A DNA stretch of 64,000 bases, taken from NCBI RefSeq assembly GCF_050436995.1, contig NC_134756.1, forward strand, positions 2,170,001 to 2,234,000, given 5' to 3'. Both the position numbers and the translations under genes were made by a program. A model generated the notes under the pieces. It was not told where the DNA came from, searched no databases, and saw nothing but the letters and a program-made list of their open reading frames with translations. Below, piece by piece: positions 39,501 through 48,500 of this stretch (its first letter is position 1; every line of letters starts with the position of its first letter). This stretch comes from Anticarsia gemmatalis (lineage: Eukaryota; Arthropoda; Insecta; Lepidoptera; Erebidae).

Positions 39501-42500
39501 GGCTTTTAGGTCGCTCAACTCCAAAAAAACACCTGACCTCTGGGGCATCTCTGTTAAATTAGTAGAAAGTATCATCCTGGAAATAGCCCCCCATTTGGCT
39601 TTAATATTTAACAGGTGCGTAGATGCTGGTGTGTTTCCGGACTTAATGAAACACAGTAAAGTAGTACCACTCTTTAAGAAGGGATCTAAGAGTGAGCCCA
39701 GCAATTTCAGGCCCATTTCCATCTTGCCTGCGGTTAGCAAAATCTTCGAAAAGGTCATCTTAGAGCAGCTCGAAAGTCACTTTAACTCGAATCAGCTATT
39801 TCATGGTAAACAGTATGGTTTCACAAAGGGTAGGTCAACAATCGATGCAGGTATTTCGCTCATCAAGCATATCTATGATGCTTGGGAGACATCCCAGGAC
39901 GCCATTGGGGTGTTCTGCGATCTCTCCAAAGCATTTGACTGTGTCCAACATAATACGCTCCTTAGGAAACTAAACCACTATGGAATTAGGGATACAGCGC
40001 TCGATTTACTTGCGTCATATTTGAGTAATAGGATTCAACGAGTAGATATCAATGGTGTAAGGTCTTCAGGTTCAGCTGTTTCTCTCGGCGTGCCTCAGGG
40101 TTCGATACTCGGTCCGTTTCTTTTTCTCGTATATATAAACGATCTCCCCTTTCAGGTGCAGGGCTTATGTGATATTATATTATTTGCAGATGACACTTCA
40201 CTCATTTTTAAAGTAGATCGTTCGAAGTCTTGTTTTATTGATATCAATAGTATTCTTGAACAGGTCCACAACTGGTTCACTTGTAATAATCTGTTATTAA
40301 ATTCTAACAAAACTAAGTGCATTAGGTTCACTATGCCCAACGCGAGGAATTCAGGTACTAACATAGTCGTAAATGGGCAAACTATCGATTTGGTAGATTC
40401 GGCAACTTTTTTAGGTATCAGTCTGGATAGCAAGCTCCAATGGGGCACTCAGATAGCGCATCTCTCGGGGAGACTCAGCTCCGCCGCGTACGCAATCAGA
40501 AAAGTAAGACAGTTTGCTGGTGTGGATGCGGCAAGACTGGTTTACTTTAGTTATTTTCACAGCGTCATGTCTTACGGTATATTACTGTGGGGTAAGGCTG
40601 CTGATATAGATGTTATTTTTGTCCTTCAAAAAAGAGCTATCCGTGCAATTTATAGTTTAGGAGCGCGAGACTCCTTGAGAGAGCTTTTTGGGCAGATAGG
40701 GATACTGACGGTGTCATCACAGTATGTGCTTGCAAACTTGTTGTATATAAAACAAAATTTAGGGACTTTCGCAACAAATAGCGATAGACACAATTACAAC
40801 ACTAGAAACAGACACAAATTAGTAGGTCCCCATCATCGTTTACACAAGGTGCACAATTCGTTTGTAGGTCTCGGCATTCGTTTCTTCAACAAGCTTCCAA
40901 AGCACATCATGGATTTACCCCTGCCAAAATTCAAAGTTGCTGTTAAGGAACATCTCGTTAGGAAAGCCTATTACAGAATTGATGAGTATCTAAACGACAA
41001 TAGCTCTTGGGATTAGTCGCTCGCTTGATTAGGATTCTTTGAAATTAGGGAACTTTGCTATAAATTGTATAAACTCAGTAGCAGTAGGTCTAAATATTGT
41101 AAAATATGGGCAATTAATGATGCAAATAGGTGATGTTACGTACAATTTGATGTTATTCATAAAACTGTCACTTTTTTCTTTTATAATGTTCACAACCAGT
41201 GTGCTCACTTGCTGCCCATATTCTTATTATCACATGCTAGTAGGTGCTCCCAACATACGGTATGATCAGAGACTAATAAATAACCTAGCTATGTTCATTT
41301 AACTTAATTGACGTTTAGTCTATATCGCTGATTGTTGGCAGCTCCTCGCATGATCAATTATTGTATCAACCACATTGTAAAACTTTTTGGCGATTGAAAA
41401 GAGTGGCCGTGAGTTTCTCGCTAGCTCTTCTCATAAGGCTCTACCCCCTTTCCGAGCTAGTGGTAGATTCAGTAATTGTAACGACTATCATAAGTGTCAA
41501 TATTTGACCTAAATGAATAAATGATTTGATTTTGATTTTGATTTTAAAGTCTCGGGTAGAATCATGGCCATATTTATAAGCACAAGTTCAATATTTCTAT
41601 ACTATCTATAAGAAAAATCAACAAATTCAACTCACCGTATTCAACTGCGGCCGTAGCGTCGTGAACACAGTAGTACAATGCAATCCGAACACGAACAGAC
41701 CGAGAAACGTGCACACTATGACGTCATTCTTAAGCCTAGCATTCACCGTCGCTTGCAGTTTCTTCGGCAATGGGTCTTCCATATCCTCATCCGGCTTTTC
41801 CGACTCAGACTTTACATTAGCATTCGATGCGTTTGTATTTGTGTCCTGGGTCTTATCTTCTTCCGTAGGAGGGTCTTTTAGAGAAGTTGTTGAATTCATA
41901 GTGTCTCCGCCCCTAGGGTCCATCTTCAAAGAACTGACACTCGAAGTCTGAGATCGCTTTTGCTTAGCGATGTTCGTCTCAGAGCTAAAGTTTATCTTCG
42001 AGGCCGAACTTCCTATGGAATTTTGCTTAGAAATGTTACTTTCCGAATTGTTTTTCTTTTCCTCGCTTAAGGTATTAGGGTCTCCTTTCTCAAGCTCCGG
42101 CGAACATTCTGGATTGTGTATGACGTATAATTCCGGTGGTAGTAAGTGCTTTTTGATTAGATTCCATATTAACGTGTAATCACTCGCACTACGACTGAGA
42201 TGATACGCGATAGGAACGAGGAGGCCACAGAATATTGAGAATAGAATATTATGCTTCTGATGTTGGGATTTCTTCCCTTCGACGAGGCCGCTGTAGGCAA
42301 ACCCGTATAGCACTCCTATAGCAGCTAACGAACGCACTACACAGTAAACCGCAGCACTTAAACTGCTTGTAGCATTCCCACCGAACACATGCATGTCAAT
42401 CTGTTCAAGCAAGTACATAAGAAACGTATTCACTTGCGGAAACAATCCCAAGCTGAACGCCAAAGGGAAAAATAACAAGAATTTTGATAATATTTCTTGA

Positions 42501-45500
42501 ATGATGTATAAAAAATCTCGCTCGTTCATTTCAAATCCGTATATTGTTATAGGTTTACTAACGTCGAAACTACGTTTTCGTCGCGTGTGTAGTTCATCAG
42601 CCACTGGCGTTGTCTGTTCTAGGTAACTATGAACCCCACATAGTATCGCTGTACATAGACAAAAATACACTGGTCGGGAAAATACCACCATTTTGTTAAA
42701 ACCGTGTACAGGTGACGCCGAATCCGGTTGGACACTCTTCAGCAACGAATACTGACTGCCCGCCATGATGAAACAGAACCAAAACGCATAGATATCTCTA
42801 TAGAACCCAAGGTTTAACACCATAGACCCTAACACAGCCACCATCACAGCTAATACGATAGTTATAAACGTCTCCTTACACGTCAAGTTTCTATCAAACA
42901 AAGCCATCAGCTGCAGTCGATCCATAGTCACTTTCAACTCGAAGCATTTAGACAATTTAAACTTGTAATAGCTCTTTGGTTTCGGTTGATTCGCCTTCTC
43001 CATTTCGTCCATGAGTTTAGAGAATTTACTCCTTATATTTATTTCTACACTCTCTTCTCCTATCGAGGGCATCAAACTGGGTATGTTCGCGTAAGTATTT
43101 TCCACTTGTTGCTGTGCCAACTGTTGCGCCCTCTGTTGGTTCATTAAGAAGTTAATATGCATACTAGGCAGTCCCATTCTCGACTGCCTCTCAGCCTCTA
43201 TTTGCTCTAACAAACTATCAGTCACGTAAGCTACAGGAGATCTCGGTTGGTCAGTGTGAGTGCCGGTCCCACCGTCAAACACATAGAACCGTTTATTAGC
43301 ATTACTAATATTAATAGGAACGACTGTCGATACATTGTTATTACTCGACAAAAGAGGGTTATTGCTTCCTTGGTTAGAGGAGCTTTGGTCGATGCTGTCT
43401 CCGCGTTTCGTTTTCGCTATACTTTCACTGTTCCCTGCTTCCGATTCTAGAGAGCCACAGCTTCCTTCTCCGGCTGTTTCTTGCGAATTATCTGGGTTAT
43501 TGTCAATGGGTTTAACCCTATTGATGCGCATTCCGTCCTCTTTTTCTGGCAAGGGTATCGGTTGGGCCTGCGCGCGTCCCGAACTGTTCTTATCGAACGT
43601 GTACGACATCCAATTCCCATATTCGTCCATGAAGCAATGTATCGCTCCATCAGTAGTGTCATCGAATGACGTGGCGAAATGAACGCTAGTTGAACTGTTT
43701 GAGCTATCAGGGACCGGCGTTTTATCTTTCTTCTCAGTATTGTTTTGTAATGAAGGATTGTTTCGTTGGCGGGTGGAGCGTTTTATTTTCCTAACTCGAT
43801 TCCTGTGGTTTCGGTCCATTAGTGGCCTGAGTCGTGGCGTCTCTTCCACTGCTTGCGTGTTCTGTGGAGAGACCGCTTCGTTGTTCGCGACATAGGCCGG
43901 TACGCAGCAAGGACCGAAGTCGACTCTCGAGTTCAAGAATGCCGCTAACAACGGCATCGACGTCGGGAGCAAGGTGTTAGTCGATGTTTGTGCTACTTCC
44001 TCTATAGATCGTTTCCTCGTTTTGTGCGAATTCTCCCGCTCTCCTCTAATACTTTGTCTTTGACTGCGAGACCTCTCCTCTCTGTTGGGAGGGGGCATGA
44101 CCACAGTGTTCGCATTCGTCGCCGCAAATAAGCACTCCAAGCCTTGTACCAAAGCAGCCTGAGCTTCCACCGCATCGAAGAGGATCCCTTCTTCGTTCTG
44201 ATTCTCGTCCTTCTCCTTCTTAGAATCTCTCTTCTTGTTCTCCTTCTGCGAGGAAGCTCTTGAACGTGCTAAGTTTTTTATCTGCTTTGGTATAGCGCCC
44301 AAGTTTTTTGGAACGTTTGATGACGATTCTCCGAGGGCGTTGGCTAGCTTTTGACACACTTCTTCGGGGAGAGCGCAGGCACCTGCCTCTTTGTTGAAGT
44401 CTTCACGGTTCAGTTCATTTTCTTCGAACAGCCAGTCTAAGCTGTACACGCTTCGTTCATCAGCGCTCTTACTATCACCCGTCAGTTGTGATTCCTCTGT
44501 ATCTACGGCTATGACTTTGTCATCCTTGTCTTCTTCCACTGGCTTGTCAATGTTAGTGTCACTACTACTGCTAGAATTAGATATATCGTGGTCCCAAAGT
44601 TTCTTCTCCAATACTTTCTTCTCTTCCGGCTTCTTTTCCATCTGCTCCTGATTCTCGTTAGATTCCAAACTAGATTTTTCTATGAGTAAATCTTTGGAAC
44701 TCGCACTAGCCTTGTCAAAGTAATCACCGTTGGGAGTTAGTTTACATTCACACGAGGGCGGCTGCCTTTCGGGGCGTTTCGCTTCAAATTGAGGGTCATG
44801 TTTAAGCTTTTTCAGTCTTACAGGTTTGCTTTTGTCGTTTGGACAGTCTGGGTTGTGTTTGCTGGAGTGTCTTTCGCAGCAGTACTTGTTTTTACAATCG
44901 TGAGTCTTGCTACGGACCACTCGAACGTCTGAAGGTCTATCAAGTAATGGTGACCTTGAACCGTTGTTCTCGTAATCAGAATCACTGGACCTCATCGCTG
45001 GCGACTGTTCCGCGTCCCAGTCAAACCCCCGGAACTGCTTCTCATCGTCATAATCACTGCAACTTTCACCACTGGAATCCAAATCCGTTTCTTTCTGCGA
45101 TGTTTGCATTTCATCCGATATTTCTGCTATTGGGTATACGATTTCCGACCCATAAGTTAAATAAGGGTAGCTACACCCTTCCCCTGAGTCATTCTTAGGG
45201 TACAGATTCAAATGGGGACCACGTGTTAAACTTTTGCTAGGGGGTGGAATGACTGCATTTTTAGGGTTTTTCAGCATTTGCCCACCGATGGTCTCCGCGC
45301 TGTTTGGATGAGGGGATAAATTCGATACACTTGGAGGTGGACAGCCTATTTCAAGCGCGGCACTTTTTATCCGCCTGAACCCTGAGCTTTTTCCTTTGCT
45401 CTTGTCTGCGTCGCCTGTAGGAGCTTCGGCCTTCACCATCATGTACTCTCCGAGTTCCACACTGGCAAAGAAACCGGTATCAGCGTTGTTTGAATGTCGC

Positions 45501-48500
45501 CTCATATGAGAGACTAATTGGGCGGTTGAATTTAGTAGCGGCAACTGTATCGTCGACATAGTGGAGTTCGAATTCCTCCTCATATTTGAAGACTGGGCTG
45601 TTGCTAACGCCATAGCTGATTTGGTACAGCTTTCATCTGGATAGTTAGCGTATCTCCTGCGATGAGCTGGACGCTTCTTAGGAGACGGAGGTCCTACACT
45701 AGGCTCGGAGTTATCCCTCGAATCTGAACTGAGTTGTCTTGCGAATTTAGATTGATAAGGTTCCCCAGCAGCTTCCGTCCCATCTAAATACAGCCATTCC
45801 TTGAAAAAGTCCTTATTACTGGAGCCCCGACGGTGCGGACATTCGTGATACCGCCTACTGACTTTCGCAAACGGCCCGTCTTCCACCATCATATGTCCGG
45901 GCAAGTTGTTCTCTGCCCTTGGCGTTCTAGAAGCTTCTACTATGAGCTCATCGATACGTGTACCATGTGTTCTACGTTTTGAAGTCCTATGTTCCCTTCT
46001 GTGGCCGGACTTGGACCGGCTCCTGGTGGCTGGACGGAAGGAAGGCCCAGGCATCTCCGTGGTCTGCGCCACGCACAGGTCAGACTTGGTTGTGGCTACA
46101 GCTTCTGCCTGCTTAGCAGACATAGCGCTGTCTTCTATGCTCGATTCAGAGCTGTTCTTACGGTGGACGTCTACCTTTAAATCTGGAACAATATTTTATG
46201 TTTGACTATCAGATTGCTTTAAAATTTACTTTTTTGTACGACATTCATTAAGTGAGTGGTATAAGCTTTCGTGGCCAAGACAGTAGAATTAGAAATTATT
46301 TAGAATATAGCAGATACAATAGCGAAAAAAACTGCGAAAGCCATGAGTTTTTACGCATTTTTGAAGTGAAAATGCTTAAAAACTAGTAGATCCATGTTTA
46401 GTAAAATAAGTAACTACTTATTTTTTTATTGTATGTATTATAATAAAATGGGAACAACGATCCTCCAATAGGACTTTGGAAATTTTTTTTAAGGTGTAAC
46501 GGGGTTCAATAAAATTTAGTTGTCTTACCTATGGTGCTGTTGTTAGGCTTGTGGTACTCCAAAGAGGTGACCGACTCGTTGTCGCTCCCAGCGGCTGGCA
46601 TGCCGCCGAGTTTTAGCATTTGCATCTCCATACCTTCGTCAGGTCTGGTGAAAAGACAATCATCATATCATATCAAGGATAGGACAAGAAAAACAAAATA
46701 TACAATCAATGTATTTTGACCATGGTGGTGGTGTAAAAACTTGTGAGTATATTTATTGTTTGAATATGCAAATCTTTGAAATTAAAACAATCACTTTTTA
46801 AAATCACTTTTGTGTTATAGGAATAGGAAAATTGGCTGGCATATACAGGCTGTTCCTCTAAGCTAGATACTCAGAGGAACAGGCCGTATATGCCTATACA
46901 AGAACCGGAACAGGCTGTAGGGCTCAGTTCGTAATTTCACGACAAACGACCAGTTACTTTAATTTTTATAATTATAATTATGAAAGTTAAATAACACTCA
47001 CGCAGCGTTCTCATTAGCGTTATTGGGGCTAGTCGGCGGTTGCACGATGATGCACTCGGTGGTGTCGTACATGTGGTGCAGCCTGTGGTTGAGCATCTTC
47101 AGCGCAGTGAACACCAGCGCCACCAGACCACAGTATATTATCCAGCCGAGACTTGCCGGTGGAAAGTACTGGAAGAAAAAGATAATGGTATTAATGGTGA
47201 ATGTGTTTAAATGGCTCTATTTCCACTGGTTCTTATTTTATGATTTATTAATAGGTATTTGTTTCTAATTCGCTTGGTAAAACTAAGTAATCATGTAGGG
47301 ATCTAAGAAAATTGTATTTTTTCAAAAATATGCTTTCATCAGAATATTTTATATGCAAGCTCAATGTACATGTATTTTGGTAAAAGAATATAATAAAATA
47401 TAATTTAACAGATATAAACGACTAGAGCTTTCCCAGGTCTATTTGTAGTTTTATATAGTCATTGCATATACTGACCCTTGCAAATGTTTAAATTTGTGAG
47501 TACATATAATCTTATTCTGGTCAAACACATCCTCAATGCTAAAGGTTTATAATATGAATATAAATATGGTGCAGGTAGAAATCAATGAGAGATTGGTACT
47601 GACATCTTTTGAATTATTTATAAGGCAAGTCTTATCCATCATTGTATGCAACAAGGTTTATTTTTAATTACATTTGCAAGTCATGCATATTAGATTATAC
47701 TGATAACAAGATACTTATAGCACAATATAGTTTACTAATTATGATTGAGTGATAGAAAGGCTGTTGAACAGGTATTGAATTTGTATTTTCTATGCAAATT
47801 AAATAAATAAACCTCTATCTCATATACATTTAACAAAATTATTAATTGAAACGTTAAGTTTACCTATTCTCAGCATTATTTATAGAGGTGTTCATACACA
47901 CTTAGAAATATCAGAGAATCCTACAGGTGCAGGCAGCCAGTGCAAAAAAAAAAACTTCAGTCTGTTTGACTGACCATCCATTACACACATACACACTAAT
48001 GCATGCGGTTACAGTGTATGAGGATGATCAGTTGACTTGCAAAGGCATCCTATTCAATAAACTGGAGTATGTACAGTTGACAACGGACCAACAACGCTTG
48101 GCATTGCTTAGCTACAAGACTGGAGTCTGCAAAATGGTATCTCATTTTGTGCACTGTATTATCTAGGTACTTATGTCGCGACACAAGCCAAAAATGCAGA
48201 AACAGCTAGTAGACATATTTTTGTAGTTGTGACCATAATAAACTTGATACATTTTCCTACAAAGCACTAACTCAAGACAAGTCTATCGAAGTTCAAGGTG
48301 AATATTGTTTATAAATGCATCAGATAACACTTGTTTATCACACATGTTATTTTATACAAAAACATTCAATGTTTTTACAAAATATTTGTTACATTTAAAT
48401 TTAAAATCACACACAATATGAAACCAGTTCAAAAGGCATTTGATACAGGTAAGAATTTTAGAAGGCAGTGTGATTTTGACTGTATTTCTCAGTATGCAAG

